Assembly (NCBI RefSeq): GCF_030389965.1
Contig: NZ_CP128400.1
Span: forward strand, 1,736,001 to 1,800,000
Length of the DNA: 64,000 nucleotides
Source of the DNA: Candidatus Chlorohelix allophototropha
GTDB lineage: Bacteria > Chloroflexota > Chloroflexia > Chloroheliales > Chloroheliaceae
Direction of reading: 5' to 3'
The notes beneath the pieces were generated by a model, which did not search any database, was not told the origin of the DNA, and worked only from the letters and a program-made list of their open reading frames with translations. A program made the position numbers and the translations under genes. Positions 16,476 to 28,530 of the stretch are shown here, piece after piece. Within the stretch, counting starts at the first letter, position 1; the number at the start of each line of letters is the position of its first letter.

Positions 16476-17546
16476 ATGGAAAGTAAAAATGTGAAACAGC
16501 CTTCTACTGTTAACCTGTTCACCCGGCTTGAGCAGGTTCCGGGGCAGGTTTGGATGACACTGGCAATGCTCAGTTTCGCTGCCGGTAATGTGTACGATCA
16601 AGCCGCTACCCAGAATATCAACCGTCCCGGCGCATTGGCTGCCGCTACCATTCAAGCCATACCTATAGTAATCTATGCCTTATCAATTTACCTGATAGTA
16701 GTCAGAAGGCGGCGCAGTAGCGCAGCGCATGTCGAAACCACCGAGATTAAGCGCTACCGAGGGCAAGGACGTAGGCTTTTTATGCTGGCGGGCGTTTTTA
16801 CCCAAATCGGCACCGCCGCCTTCTTTCAAGCGTTGATTGTCAGCGGCTTTCAGGGCTTGAACATCACCCTTCCCTTCGTGCAAACTTGGGAATTACTAGC
16901 CATCATTATGGGAGTGCTGTTTTTAAAAGAAAAAGCCACCCGCTATATCTACGCCGGGATGATTATAATGGTTATCGGGTTGGCAGGAGTAGCCATCGCC
17001 ACCCACTCTCAGGAAAATCCGTTTCTTTCGCCTGATTGGTGGTGGGCAATCCCATTCGGCTTGAGCGCAGCATTTTGTTGGGCAAGCGCCGCAATCTTGG
17101 CTAGGGCAGGCATGAACCGGGGCGTATCGGCTTTTGGTGGTCTGTCGCTACAATATTTTGCGGGCGCGATTGGCGCGTTCCTACTGATGTGCGTGCTAGG
17201 CGACGGCAAGTTCCAGCTACTCACTTTCAATGAGATCGGGCAGCAGTTTAACCTGAGCGAACAAGTGTGGCTTTACCTACTTGGGGGCGCAATAATCAAC
17301 GGGATTCTGGCTACCGGCTTCCTTACCTTTGCCTTGCGGGTTGCGCCTGCATATAAGGTACTACCTATCAATGCGGTGTATCCCGCGCTGGCGGTATTGC
17401 TTGGCTGGTTGGTGCTAGGCGATCGCAATCGTCCCGATTTGTGGGCGTTTCTCTCATTGCTGGTCGTGGCAGCAGGGCTTATTTTCACTCAGGTAGGTCC
17501 GATAATCCTACCAGCAAGGTCGCGACCGGGCATAGCCAGAAAATAG
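16476..17546 (+). CDS. EamA/DMT-family membrane transporter
   Basis: A 356-residue protein with about ten spans in two EamA repeats. The first runs from about residue 25 to 180 (ending YAGMIIMVIGLAGVAIATH), the second from about 190 to 345 (ending FLSLLVVAAGLIFTQVG). PFVQTWELLAIIMGVLFLKEKATRYIY and INAVYPALAVLLGWLVLGDR are the matching late segments of the two repeats. Family members export or import metabolites; the substrate is unknown. GGAGG precedes the ATG at a good distance. Confidence 0.88.
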   Translation: MESKNVKQPSTVNLFTRLEQVPGQVWMTLAMLSFAAGNVYDQAATQNINRPGALAAATIQAIPIVIYALSIYLIVVRRRRSSAAHVETTEIKRYRGQGRRLFMLAGVFTQIGTAAFFQALIVSGFQGLNITLPFVQTWELLAIIMGVLFLKEKATRYIYAGMIIMVIGLAGVAIATHSQENPFLSPDWWWAIPFGLSAAFCWASAAILARAGMNRGVSAFGGLSLQYFAGAIGAFLLMCVLGDGKFQLLTFNEIGQQFNLSEQVWLYLLGGAIINGILATGFLTFALRVAPAYKVLPINAVYPALAVLLGWLVLGDRNRPDLWAFLSLLVVAAGLIFTQVGPIILPARSRPGIARK

Positions 17547-17634
17547 CCTCGCCGATTGCGTATAGGCTTATAATATACATATAAACAATCTCTATTATTT
17601 AAAAACCATTATTAACACACTTGGAGTATAGAAA

Positions 17635-18054
17635 ATGAGTACAACCGATTTGACGATTGACGAAATCGTCCAAGAAGCGGTGGATAACAAAGTATGGGCG
17701 TTGGTGGGCGCAAGCACCAACCCCGATAAGTACGGCAATGTTATCCTACATAACATGGCGAACGCGGGTTATACCATCTACCCCATCAACCCGCGCGCTA
17801 CCGAAATTGACGGCATTAAATGTTACCCGAATCTTTCGGCGTTGCCCGAAAAACCGACAGTGGTAGATTTTGTCTTACCCGCCAAACTTTCGCTACCTTT
17901 TCTGGAGGAAGCGGCAAGGTTGGGTATCAAGACGGTCTGGTTTCAGCCCGGCGCAGAATCAAGGGAGAACATTGCCCGTGCAAAGGAATTGGGTTTGCAG
18001 ATAATCTATAACGCTTGCTGTATGGTAGCCAAAGGGCGGCGACACTGGCGTTAA
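17635..18054 (+). CDS. CoA-binding domain protein (YccU-like)
   Basis: A 139-residue Rossmann-fold protein. VWALVGASTNPDKYGNVILHNMANAGYTIYPINP is the nucleotide-binding first half, and the C-terminal NACCMVAKGR is typical for this CoA-binding family. No catalytic domain is attached, and the physiological role of such stand-alone proteins is uncertain. TTGGAG precedes the ATG. A terminator shared with the convergent SDR gene follows. Confidence 0.9.
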   Translation: MSTTDLTIDEIVQEAVDNKVWALVGASTNPDKYGNVILHNMANAGYTIYPINPRATEIDGIKCYPNLSALPEKPTVVDFVLPAKLSLPFLEEAARLGIKTVWFQPGAESRENIARAKELGLQIIYNACCMVAKGRRHWR

Positions 18055-18070
18055 CCAACTCGTTAGGAAA

Positions 18071-18106
18071 TAAAAAAGGGGCGGCTAACCACCGCCCTTG
18101 CTTTTA
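18071..18106. terminator. Bidirectional terminator between CoA-binding and SDR genes
   Basis: AAGGGGCGG and CCGCCCTT form a hairpin with one bulge and a short loop. The plus side continues GCTTTTATTT and the minus side reads CCTTTTTTATTT, so both convergent genes can end here. Confidence 0.75.
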
Positions 18107-18107
18107 T

Positions 18108-19046
18108 TTAGACTGTTTGCGCCACAAAAGAGAATTTTACCCCGGTCAGTTCTTCTGAAACCTTCCAAAGTTTTGCGGCAATCTCTTTGTCGTAAGCCTT
18201 ATCAGCCGCTTTTTCGAGCTTGGGATAGCCTCGATAGCCCATAAAGTGCGGACCAAAAAACTCCCCGCCTTTTACTTCCGGCGCAGTAGCAGCGTATAGC
18301 TGAGGTAACGCGCCCTTTGCTTGGCTTTGTGCGACTAGCGTATTAGCTAGTTTATACATAAATACGTTTAGTTTTGACCCGGTAGAACTGGCGCTAGTTC
18401 CCTGCAAATTCGTAGCAGCATAGCCGGGATGAGCCGAAACGCTGATAGTTTTTGAACCCAACGCCTCTAGCTTGCGTTGCAGTTCAAAAGTGAAGTAGAG
18501 ATTCGCAATTTTGCTCTGCGAATAAGCGGCGTAAGGGGTATATTTCTTTTCAAGATAAAGGTCATCAAAATGAATATAACCGGAGCGGTGCAAGCCACTG
18601 GATACATTCACAATCCGACTACTAGGCGTCTCTAAAATAGTATCGAGCAGCAGCCCGGTCAGCGCAAAGTGACCTAGATGGTTAGTACCTAATTGAGTCT
18701 CGAAACCGTCCACCGTTTTGCGGAAAGGAATCGCCATAACCCCGGCATTGTTAATCAGCAAATCGAGCCGGGAATACTTCGCCCGAAACTCCAGCGCAAA
18801 GCTGCGAATCGAGGCTAGGCTACCCAAATCAAGCGTCATCAATTCCAGCGAAGCGGCAGGAAGTTGTTGCTTGATTCGGTTCAAAGCCGCTTTGCCTCTT
18901 TCGGGGTCGCGACTGGTCATTATCACTTGTGCGCCCTTAGCCGCCAACGCCAGCGAAGTTTCGTAACCAAGCCCACTGTTTGCGCCCGTAATAACGGCAA
19001 TGCGTCCATGTTGGTCGGGTATATCGTTAGTAGTCCAATGAGTCAT
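18108..19046 (-). CDS. Short-chain dehydrogenase/reductase
   Basis: A classical SDR of 312 residues. The cofactor motif is TGANSGLGYE, LINNAGVMAIP is the NNAG motif, and YAAYSQSKIA carries the catalytic Tyr and Lys, with an upstream Ser in VNVSSGLH. The TSRDPERG motif after the second strand has Arg, which favours NADP(H). It resembles retinol dehydrogenase/WW-type oxidoreductases; the substrate is unknown. The frame is open 14 codons further, but the Met at 19046 has AAGGAG 7-12 bases upstream and is chosen. Confidence 0.9.
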   Translation of the reverse strand: MTHWTTNDIPDQHGRIAVITGANSGLGYETSLALAAKGAQVIMTSRDPERGKAALNRIKQQLPAASLELMTLDLGSLASIRSFALEFRAKYSRLDLLINNAGVMAIPFRKTVDGFETQLGTNHLGHFALTGLLLDTILETPSSRIVNVSSGLHRSGYIHFDDLYLEKKYTPYAAYSQSKIANLYFTFELQRKLEALGSKTISVSAHPGYAATNLQGTSASSTGSKLNVFMYKLANTLVAQSQAKGALPQLYAATAPEVKGGEFFGPHFMGYRGYPKLEKAADKAYDKEIAAKLWKVSEELTGVKFSFVAQTV

Positions 19047-19098
19047 AATATATCTCCTTATGAGTGAATATTCGTTCTTAACTGTCAAAATTAAAAAA

Positions 19099-19617
19099 TC
19101 AGTACAGAGTTTTTAGGATGGTTTTAATAGTGCTGACATCTGGTTGCCGCACAAGGGAGGGGTTTAGCTGCAAGAGTTGGTGCAGGAAATCATCAAGGCT
19201 GCGGCGTATCTCTGCATAAAAAGCTTTGTCCTTTAACGTTACGTGCGCAACCTTCTGCCCTTCCGCTTCAATTTCTATGTGGATTACGCCAATAACACTG
19301 CTACGGCTGAACACCAATTTCACCGGCTCATCTACAAAATGAGCTGCGGATTGGTGCGCCCCTTCTCGCATTTTCTGAGCGGCGCGACCAAGACTGAGCG
19401 CGAACCCGCCCAAATAATCAGGTAGCCATTCATCCCTGCTGTGCGCCGGAACATTGGCAGCCAAGCCATTCATTTCCACGCGCACCGACCCGCTGGTAGC
19501 CACAATAAAATCAGGGGTGAACTCCGATGAGGGCCAGTTTTCCAATTCCTGCAAACCGGTTACGTGCGGTTCTAACCTAAGCTCTATTTTGAAAAGCGCG
19601 GGCGTTGCGGACATCAA
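19099..19617 (-). CDS. Protein of unknown function
   Basis: A 172-residue protein, mostly strands in the first half (FKIELRLEPHVTGLQ; VRVEMNGLAANV) and a long C-terminal helix (AEIRRSLDDFLHQLLQL). No signal peptide, no membrane span and no motif I recognise. It follows the lipoprotein gene by 3 bases and is therefore in the same transcript as the Cdc48-like ATPase. A role connected to that ATPase is only suggested by position. Confidence 0.6.
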   Translation of the reverse strand: MMSATPALFKIELRLEPHVTGLQELENWPSSEFTPDFIVATSGSVRVEMNGLAANVPAHSRDEWLPDYLGGFALSLGRAAQKMREGAHQSAAHFVDEPVKLVFSRSSVIGVIHIEIEAEGQKVAHVTLKDKAFYAEIRRSLDDFLHQLLQLNPSLVRQPDVSTIKTILKTLY

Positions 19618-19620
19618 TAG

Positions 19621-22499
<2,879 letters not shown>

Positions 22500-22533
22500 T
22501 CAATTACCAACGCTAGTTAATAGTAATTTCCAG

Positions 22534-22759
22534 CAGGGCAGTTGCAAGGTCGGTATTTCCATTGTCAACTTTCGCCCCAAACGTTAAGAAAATCGTTTTT
22601 GTAGGGGCGGTTCGTGAACCGCCCTGCCTGAATCCCTCAAATTGAACCTATCCAACGAGGGCGCATCCCGATGCGCCCCTACGAAATCACCTCACGCCCT
22701 TACCCAAACCCCTTTGAGAACCGTTTTATAGGGGCAATTTCTTTCTTGCAACAGCCCTG
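22534..22759. mobile_element. MITE-like element, copy A (226 bp)
   Basis: Terminal inverted repeats are CAGGGCAGTTGCAAG (22534-22548) and CTTGCAACAGCCCTG (22745-22759). The flanks TAATTTCCAG at 22524-22533 and 22760-22769 are a perfect 10-bp duplication. The interior has no ORF and contains two REP-like palindromes. It lies between two genes of the AAA cluster and may split their transcription. Confidence 0.85.
22601..22682. repeat. Pair of REP-like palindromes with GTAGGGG heads pointing outward
   Basis: GTAGGGGCGGTTC-gt-GAACCGCCC at 22601-22624 and, inverted, a GGGCGCATC-cc-GATGCGCCCCTAC unit at 22659-22682. Each can form a 9-bp stem. Related pairs occur at 38378-38451 and 43217-43314. Confidence 0.85.
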
Positions 22760-22782
22760 TAATTTCCAGTAGTATGTTTCCA

Positions 22783-24135
22783 CTATTTAGGCTTATGTCC
22801 CCACACCAGCGGGAAAGTTTGTCCGTTTGGGCGAGTATCTTCGGGCGCGGGCGTAACATTTACGCTTACCATTTGCTCGCACAAAATCGAAACCTGCGAA
22901 ACCATCACGCCCTGCATTGCACCCGGTTGGGGATGCGCTATCCAGTGCATCATCGAGGATAGGAACAATTCTTTAAGATAAGCGAATGAAAAGCCATCGG
23001 TCATCGCCGCAATTTCGTTAACGGCTTCATCCGAAAGTTTCAATTCATCTTGCAATTGCTTATTCCAAAGCTCGATATAGGCGTGTCGCTCACTTTCACC
23101 CGGCAGGTCAAAATGGTACTTGCGGTCGAAGCGGCTGGGACGATCCAGAATAGAAGAGTCCAACTTCTCCGGGTGGTTGGTGGTTGCCAAAGTCACGATT
23201 CCGGCATTAGCAGCGAAACCATCCATTTCGTTGAGGAAGAAAGAACGGTTCTGCGCCGTAACCAACGAATCGAGGTCTTCCAGCACCAACACACAGGGCG
23301 CGGTTTTACGGGCGCGATCAAACACCTGACTGATATTCTCCTCATCATCAGAGCGTTGGGTCTTGATGCTCTTCACATAAAGGCAGGGCTTACTGAGCGA
23401 GTTAATCAAAGCTTTAACCGCATGGGTTTTGCCGTTACCCGGCGGACCAACCAGCAAAATGCCGCGCTTCCACGGGATATTGTAGTGTTCAAAGGTAGAG
23501 CGAGAGGCGAAGAAATGCTCCAAATCCTCTTTGATATCTTGTTTGAGCGTACCTTTCAGCACCAAATTATCAAAGGTTGAGCCTTTAATATCGCGGAATA
23601 GGTCTTCATCCTTATGCCAATAGCCCGCATCAAAAACCAGCAATTCGCCTCGGATTTCGATATTCCATTCGCATACCGCTACATAGAAGTTTTCGGCAAT
23701 TTCCTTGAAATCTGCCAATATCCAGTAGTGATAGCCCCGCGAAAAGCCTTCGCCCCACGACATCAGTATCACTTCAAGAGTATAGCCTTCCCAGCTTATT
23801 TCGAACCAGCCGTTTTTAATGCGGGAGGTCAGCGCCTCACGGGGTGGTTCGCTAGAGGCAAAGGTAGCGCTAAAGTTAAACCAGTCGCTGCGATCCTTAT
23901 CTGCCAGTCGCTTGCTAGGTCCCTTCCAGTAGGTGATAACCTGACTTAACACGTTTGGTTTGGGGGTCATGCTGCACAGTCCGGCTTGTTCGTATTTCTC
24001 CAAGCTGAACAAGGGGTTATCACTTTGAATCATCGCTTTGTCGGGGAAAGCTGCCACCAGATACTGGCTTACATAGTATTCAATCGCGTTGGACGGCAGC
24101 GAGAGTGACTCGTTAAACAAGGGATCGGTACTCAT
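22783..24135 (-). CDS. BCS1-like single AAA+ ATPase with a unique N-terminal domain
   Basis: A 450-residue protein. Residues 1-185 form a domain I do not recognise. The AAA+ domain starts near 190 (DNLVLKGTLKQDIKEDLEHFF), with the P-loop GPPGNGKT at 230-237, Walker B VLVLEDLD at 282-289, sensor ATTNHPEKLD and the arginine region DRPSRFDRKYHF. The spacing and RPSRFD motif resemble BCS1/RecF-like AAA proteins. No membrane span is present. AAGGAG stands before the ATG, and the gene follows the Hsp20-like gene by 10 bases. Together with Cdc48 downstream it suggests a protein-remodelling set. Confidence 0.85.
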   Translation of the reverse strand: MSTDPLFNESLSLPSNAIEYYVSQYLVAAFPDKAMIQSDNPLFSLEKYEQAGLCSMTPKPNVLSQVITYWKGPSKRLADKDRSDWFNFSATFASSEPPREALTSRIKNGWFEISWEGYTLEVILMSWGEGFSRGYHYWILADFKEIAENFYVAVCEWNIEIRGELLVFDAGYWHKDEDLFRDIKGSTFDNLVLKGTLKQDIKEDLEHFFASRSTFEHYNIPWKRGILLVGPPGNGKTHAVKALINSLSKPCLYVKSIKTQRSDDEENISQVFDRARKTAPCVLVLEDLDSLVTAQNRSFFLNEMDGFAANAGIVTLATTNHPEKLDSSILDRPSRFDRKYHFDLPGESERHAYIELWNKQLQDELKLSDEAVNEIAAMTDGFSFAYLKELFLSSMMHWIAHPQPGAMQGVMVSQVSILCEQMVSVNVTPAPEDTRPNGQTFPLVWGHKPK

Positions 24136-24145
24136 TAACTACTCC

Positions 24146-24796
24146 TTAAGCGCGTTTTAGGCGCATTTCCAGAACGCCATTACGGTAGCGCCGATTCTCA
24201 GGTTCACTTTGTACTGGCGCGGGCAACAAGCATTCTTTTTCATAACGGTAATTTTGTCCCGCTGCGCTCAAACTTACAATGTCACCAACAATTTCCACTT
24301 TGATGGTTTGCTCGTTTGCGCCGGGCATTTCTGCCACCAAGACTATTATGCCGCCATCTTCCTCAAAAATATCTACCATTGGTTCGCGCGTGGTCGAAAC
24401 CGGCGCGGGGTCAGGCGCAGCAGGACGAGCAGGGGCATTACGTTGGTTAGCCACATTGCGATTGTAAACGTTGGGCTTGAAGTTACTCGAACGGGCACGC
24501 CCACTTGCTTCAAAGTGAGATATTCTGTCATTACTGCGGCGCGGTGGTGAGCTTTCATCTCCGGCATCTGGGTCGGTGAAGCGTGCGCCCATGCGCTCGG
24601 CTTGGTCTGCCAACTCGTCTAGGTACTCTACCAAATTATTAAGCCCTTTGAAAAACCCACCGTTCCACAACGAGTTTAAGCGCTCGCCGATTTCTCCCGG
24701 CTTAATGGGAGGTTGTGGGCGACGAGGTGGTTCTCGCCGTTCTGCCGCAGGTTTTTTCTCGTCTACCTTTTGTTTCTCATCGGTTTTTTCATCCAT
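24146..24796 (-). CDS. Hsp20-like (GvpH-like) small heat-shock protein with disordered N-terminus
   Basis: A 216-residue protein. Residues 1-30 are Lys/Glu/Pro-rich, 36-75 form an amphipathic helix (GGFFKGLNNLVEYLDELADQ), 75-135 are disordered and rich in Pro/Arg/Ser, and 136-216 form an alpha-crystallin-like domain: EPMVDIFEEDGGIIVLVAEM, then KVEIVGDIVSLSA, and the final RNGVLEMRLKR. The domain and the helix recall GvpH and archaeal Hsp20 proteins. No IxI tail. No gas vesicle gene is near. A minus-strand TATAAT at 24843-24838 may be its promoter. It is the first gene of the AAA cluster. Confidence 0.8.
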   Translation of the reverse strand: MDEKTDEKQKVDEKKPAAERREPPRRPQPPIKPGEIGERLNSLWNGGFFKGLNNLVEYLDELADQAERMGARFTDPDAGDESSPPRRSNDRISHFEASGRARSSNFKPNVYNRNVANQRNAPARPAAPDPAPVSTTREPMVDIFEEDGGIIVLVAEMPGANEQTIKVEIVGDIVSLSAAGQNYRYEKECLLPAPVQSEPENRRYRNGVLEMRLKRA

Positions 24797-24902
24797 GTTC
24801 GCCTTCTCCCTAAGTTATATGCGTCAATTTTCCCTGTATTATAGGCTAAACTTGTTTCTATTGCCATTATTTTATTTGTAGCAATAGAAGCCATTTGCAG
24901 AA

Positions 24903-25037
24903 CAGGGCTGCTGCAAGAAACGTTTTTAGGGTAATAACCTGCTGCTCTCGCCGGAGAGGAGGAGAGTGAGTGAGTTCAAGGGGACACCCCTTGCGACCCC
25001 GGCAGGCGTTCCACCTGCACCCCTTGCAACCGCACTG
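24903..25037. mobile_element. MITE-like element, copy B (135 bp)
   Basis: Ends CAGGGCTGCTGCAAG (24903-24917) and CTTGCAACCGCACTG (25023-25037). Flanks ATTTGCAGAA and ATTTGTAGAG match at 8 of 10 positions, a diverged duplication. The interior contains the R2 core in reverse (GGGGACACCCCTTGCGACCCC). It fills most of the 302-base gap between the Hsp20-like gene and the next gene; the rest has no feature except the Hsp20 promoter region. Confidence 0.8.
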
Positions 25038-25098
25038 ATTTGTAGAGGTTTGACCCGTTTATCACATGTGAAGTTTCAAATTTGGCGAACGGTAGGAT

Positions 25099-27243
25099 TC
25101 AGGAGGTCAGAGGATTCAGATTAATCGAACCAAAAACGAATTGTTGCCCGGTTGCAACTGCACCCCGAAAAACCAAAATATTCAAGCCCGGTTTGAGGGT
25201 AAGGCTGAAATGAACTGTACCGAATTCCTGAACGGTAGTAGTTTCCCCCACCGGGTTATTATTCTGTAATAGCCGAAGCTTAGCGGCTTTACCTACCGCT
25301 TTTACCGGGGCGGTCAACTCTACGCTTACTTCTACTTTTGAAGGGTTAAAGACTACCAGTTGGGTATCGCCACCGGAGGTGGTACGCTGTACCTCGCCCG
25401 TAGCAGTTACTATCCGGTCAAGCCAGCCATCGCCCAGATTGAGCAGTAGTTGGGAAGCGGGCGCTTTACCCGGCACTTCCGGCGGCAAGCAATAGACCGC
25501 AATATCCTGCGCCGGAATATCAAGACAAGGTTGGTCACTGCCAATGGTAGTACGCAAAATCCGGTTGATTGGCTCTGTTTTCAGGTAGGAAGGGTGCAAA
25601 ACCAGATAGCCGATATTGTAATAACGCAGGGCAGCGGGTGTATTGGAAAGGGTGGTTAGGTCGATAATATCGCGTTGGAAAGCGGGTAAGCGCAACAGGC
25701 GCAATTCGCGTATTCCCGGCACATTCTCCATCTCATACGAAACTGCTCTGGCAAGATAGCCGCCAACAATCGGCAGTTGGTGAGCAGTCTCAAAATACAT
25801 TGAATGGCTAATCGCTTTGGTAGGCAATTCCATAATGGCGGTATTGCCGTTTTTCGGAAGTTGGCGGTAAAAGTCGGGAATATCGGCAGAAGCGAGTGTG
25901 CGCGGTGCGGGCATAAATTCCAGAAAGATTAGCCCTACCGCCAGCCCTGTCACTGCTACCGTAAGCCATTGCCTACCACCGGAAAGCGTAACCCGCGCCA
26001 GCAACCACTTTACTCCCACGCCCGCCAACACGCCCAACGCCAGCATCACCAGCAGGATAAACCGTACCGGAACTCGGCTGATATTTACCACCGGCAAACT
26101 GTAGAGCAGACGCGCCGGCATAGGCAGCAAGTTATCAAAATCGGCTTGAGTTAGGTCAGGATTAGCGGTAATTAGCAAAGCAGGTCCAATGGACAGCAGC
26201 AGAAAAATTGCGGCAATTGCTAACCAGAACCAGTATTTCTTGAAAGCAGTAAACAACCCAACCGCCGCCAACGCCAATGCCACATAGCCCAGATAATTAG
26301 CGTGGTAATCGCCGCTAGACCCGGCAATATTCCAGAGGGGAGAAGGTCCCGGCGCAACAAAACCCAGCAAAGAAGCAGAGTTATAAGCCACAATCAGCAG
26401 CGGTTGTTCCACCGCATTCCCGCCCTCTTTGGTGGAAACCAGAGTCGGCAGCAGTATTGGCGCAATCAATACCCCGTAAATGGCAAATAAAAGGACAAAT
26501 CGCTTTATATCAGCCAAACGCGCTTTCCAACCGGAAGCGTTTAACAGGCTGTAGAGCAAGTATAGCCCACAAAAGAGCCATGCAAACAGCGCGTGATACC
26601 ACGTTACCATTGAAACCAGCAGCAGCAACAGGATTGCCAAAGTCAGGTTAAGGCGTGGACGGCGTTCTTGCCGCATATACTTGAGGAAAAAGAGCAGAAA
26701 GAGCGGGAACCAACCGATAGAGATTTGCTCAAGTTGTCCCAAATCCAGCAAGCTCGATTCAAGCGGTGAGAAAGCGTAAATCGTGCCTGTTACCAGTCCT
26801 GCGGCGAGACTACCGCTAAGGTACTTGCCGAGCAAAAAGGCGGTATAGCCCGCCAACGTCACATTAAAAATAAAGAGCAGGTTGAAAGCGGGAATCAGCC
26901 CAAGCAAATACTGGAATGGAGTAGAGAGGATTCCATTTGGTAGGGTAAGCGGCTGGAAATATAGCCCCACTCCTACCGGATGGTAGATTAATCGGGTATA
27001 GAAAGGATTGATGAATTGCTCGAAGATGGAATAACGCGCCCACCAGATATGCCAAATGTGTACCCACACATCCTCGCCGTTGGCGTAAATCACCCGGTTG
27101 GAGAGATTAAGAGCAAGCGGTTGTGTAAATACCAGCGCACCCACCAGATATAAAATGATTATAGATAGGTGCTTTAGAAAGACCCGTTCTTTGGGAATAC
27201 GTTGCGCAGCGTTTTGCGGTATTTGCGAGGTAATCTCTGCCAA
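25099..27243 (-). CDS. Large polytopic membrane protein, glycosyltransferase-like, paralogue 1
   Basis: A 714-residue protein with about eleven membrane spans in residues 30-475 and a C-terminal outside domain of about 230 residues. The first loop has NGEDVWVHIWHIWWARYS and an IYHPVGVGLYFQP motif, in the place where GT39/GT83-type enzymes have their acidic catalytic loop. LGDGWLDRI in the tail begins a beta-rich module. The protein at 28531-30819 has the same layout and is clearly related. I think of lipid-linked sugar transfer, but function is not shown by the sequence. Confidence 0.65.
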   Translation of the reverse strand: MAEITSQIPQNAAQRIPKERVFLKHLSIIILYLVGALVFTQPLALNLSNRVIYANGEDVWVHIWHIWWARYSIFEQFINPFYTRLIYHPVGVGLYFQPLTLPNGILSTPFQYLLGLIPAFNLLFIFNVTLAGYTAFLLGKYLSGSLAAGLVTGTIYAFSPLESSLLDLGQLEQISIGWFPLFLLFFLKYMRQERRPRLNLTLAILLLLLVSMVTWYHALFAWLFCGLYLLYSLLNASGWKARLADIKRFVLLFAIYGVLIAPILLPTLVSTKEGGNAVEQPLLIVAYNSASLLGFVAPGPSPLWNIAGSSGDYHANYLGYVALALAAVGLFTAFKKYWFWLAIAAIFLLLSIGPALLITANPDLTQADFDNLLPMPARLLYSLPVVNISRVPVRFILLVMLALGVLAGVGVKWLLARVTLSGGRQWLTVAVTGLAVGLIFLEFMPAPRTLASADIPDFYRQLPKNGNTAIMELPTKAISHSMYFETAHQLPIVGGYLARAVSYEMENVPGIRELRLLRLPAFQRDIIDLTTLSNTPAALRYYNIGYLVLHPSYLKTEPINRILRTTIGSDQPCLDIPAQDIAVYCLPPEVPGKAPASQLLLNLGDGWLDRIVTATGEVQRTTSGGDTQLVVFNPSKVEVSVELTAPVKAVGKAAKLRLLQNNNPVGETTTVQEFGTVHFSLTLKPGLNILVFRGAVATGQQFVFGSINLNPLTS

Positions 27244-27269
27244 CTAATGTTCCAAACCCTATTTCAACG

Positions 27270-28049
27270 TTAAACGTTTTGCTTGGAAGGATTAGGCTTG
27301 CATACCACCAGCGCCGATAACCCCATCGGCAAGCCTTTCGTCAATACCAAGCGGTTTTCAATGTTATATAGGCTTATCAAAAAATCATTGAGCGGCTTCG
27401 GCAAGGAGGTAAAATCGGTATCTTCGGAAAGCAAACGGGCATTTATTTTGCGATTTGCCCGCCCCGCTAACCCTTTCAAGGAACGCACCACCGCTGCCGG
27501 AATCAGTATCGAAGTGTTGGTATAAGACTTCTTGACAATAGTATAGCCCGCCGCCTCAACCGCTTGTGTAAGGGTTTTCAGGGTATAGCGCTTCTTGTGA
27601 CCAAGCGCCACATCCCAATAACTGAACATGAATTGGTACGCTGGAACGCTGACTATTAAAATGCCGTCCGGATTTAGCGCCTGCTTAAGATTTTTAAGAC
27701 CCTGTATGTCATCTTCTAGATGCTCGATAACGTCTAACGCGCTTATAACATCAAAATCAAAATCGAAATCAAAAGGCTGGTTCAGGTCGTGACGGCGTAA
27801 ATTATGGAAGCCGCGCTGGCGACAAAAATCTAACGCCTCGTCTGCCATATCAATGCCCCATGGTGTCCCGAAACCGCCAAGCATATCCAACATACGCCCT
27901 GTGCCGCAACCAACATCCAGCAAGTTAGCTTTTTCTTGCAAATGCGGCATGTATTTGCGAATCAGTTGCTCCATAAGCATACGCTTGCCCACATGCCACC
28001 AATGGGTATCTTCTTTTAAGAATAAATCCAGATATAAATCACTTCTCAT
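27270..28049 (-). CDS. Class I SAM-dependent methyltransferase
   Basis: A 259-residue protein. NLLDVGCGTGRMLDML (around residues 42-57) is the SAM-binding motif I, followed by GIDMADEALDFC (motif II) and DVISALDVIEHLEDD (motif III region, also typical of Ubi/Coq5-like enzymes acting near sugars or lipids). An unusual repeated Phe-Asp run (FDFDFDFDVI) lies before motif III. It precedes paralogue 1 of the membrane proteins by 26 bases and is probably in one transcript, which suggests a role in cell-surface polysaccharide or lipid modification. Confidence 0.88.
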   Translation of the reverse strand: MRSDLYLDLFLKEDTHWWHVGKRMLMEQLIRKYMPHLQEKANLLDVGCGTGRMLDMLGGFGTPWGIDMADEALDFCRQRGFHNLRRHDLNQPFDFDFDFDVISALDVIEHLEDDIQGLKNLKQALNPDGILIVSVPAYQFMFSYWDVALGHKKRYTLKTLTQAVEAAGYTIVKKSYTNTSILIPAAVVRSLKGLAGRANRKINARLLSEDTDFTSLPKPLNDFLISLYNIENRLVLTKGLPMGLSALVVCKPNPSKQNV

Positions 28050-28530
28050 ATATAACTGCCAACATACTGCCGAAAATAAATCCGGCTCTTCCTAGCGATT
28101 GCCCGGCAAGGAGTTACGGGTGGGTTATTTTAAGATTAAGTGTAAATCAAGGGAAAGCATTTTTAGTGAGGTAAAGGCTACTTGATTTAACTGTAAAGGC
28201 ACAAACCGACAATAGAACACAAGCTTAGTCCAAACAATCAGGCTGAAACCAGCGCAAACAAGCTTAATTCACCCGGATTGTTCTGTCAAGTTCAGGCTGA
28301 GACCTTGCAGAATCAAACTTCTTGACATATATATCTGTTTTGCATATGATTGGCGCGCCTGCTTAATGCCTATAGTAGAACTAAAAATAAATCAGGCTGA
28401 ATTGTGGAAAAGTCAGTTGAGTAATAAACTGAACATAGGACTGTAACCTGCACTTCCCAAATATATGGCAACCTTATATTCTTTTACCCTTCGCCAATTG
28501 TCCAAAATATAATGATGAAATTCACAAAAA
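28050..28530. other. 480-base intergenic region between divergent genes
   Basis: AT-rich with no ORF of note. It has the octamer CAGGCTGA three times (near 28242, 28294 and 28393), which could be binding sites or chance, and a promoter at 28322-28350 reading right. The first 100 bases should hold the promoter of the methyltransferase gene; none is clear. Confidence 0.4.
28322..28350 (+). promoter_or_regulatory. Promoter upstream of membrane protein paralogue 2
   Basis: TTGACA (28322-28327), a 17-base spacer and TATGAT (28345-28350): consensus -35 and near-consensus -10. The leader to the ATG at 28531 would be about 175 bases. Confidence 0.7.

Noticed and set aside
18108-19046. Protochlorophyllide reductase-like enzyme
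   Set aside because: The SDR has only general similarity; no pigment synthesis genes are near, and the motif set is that of generic retinol-dehydrogenase-like SDRs.
28239-28400. Thiamine or other riboswitch suggested by CAGGCTGAGACC
   Set aside because: Only a short fragment looks similar; the rest of the core is missing and the octamer is repeated without structure.
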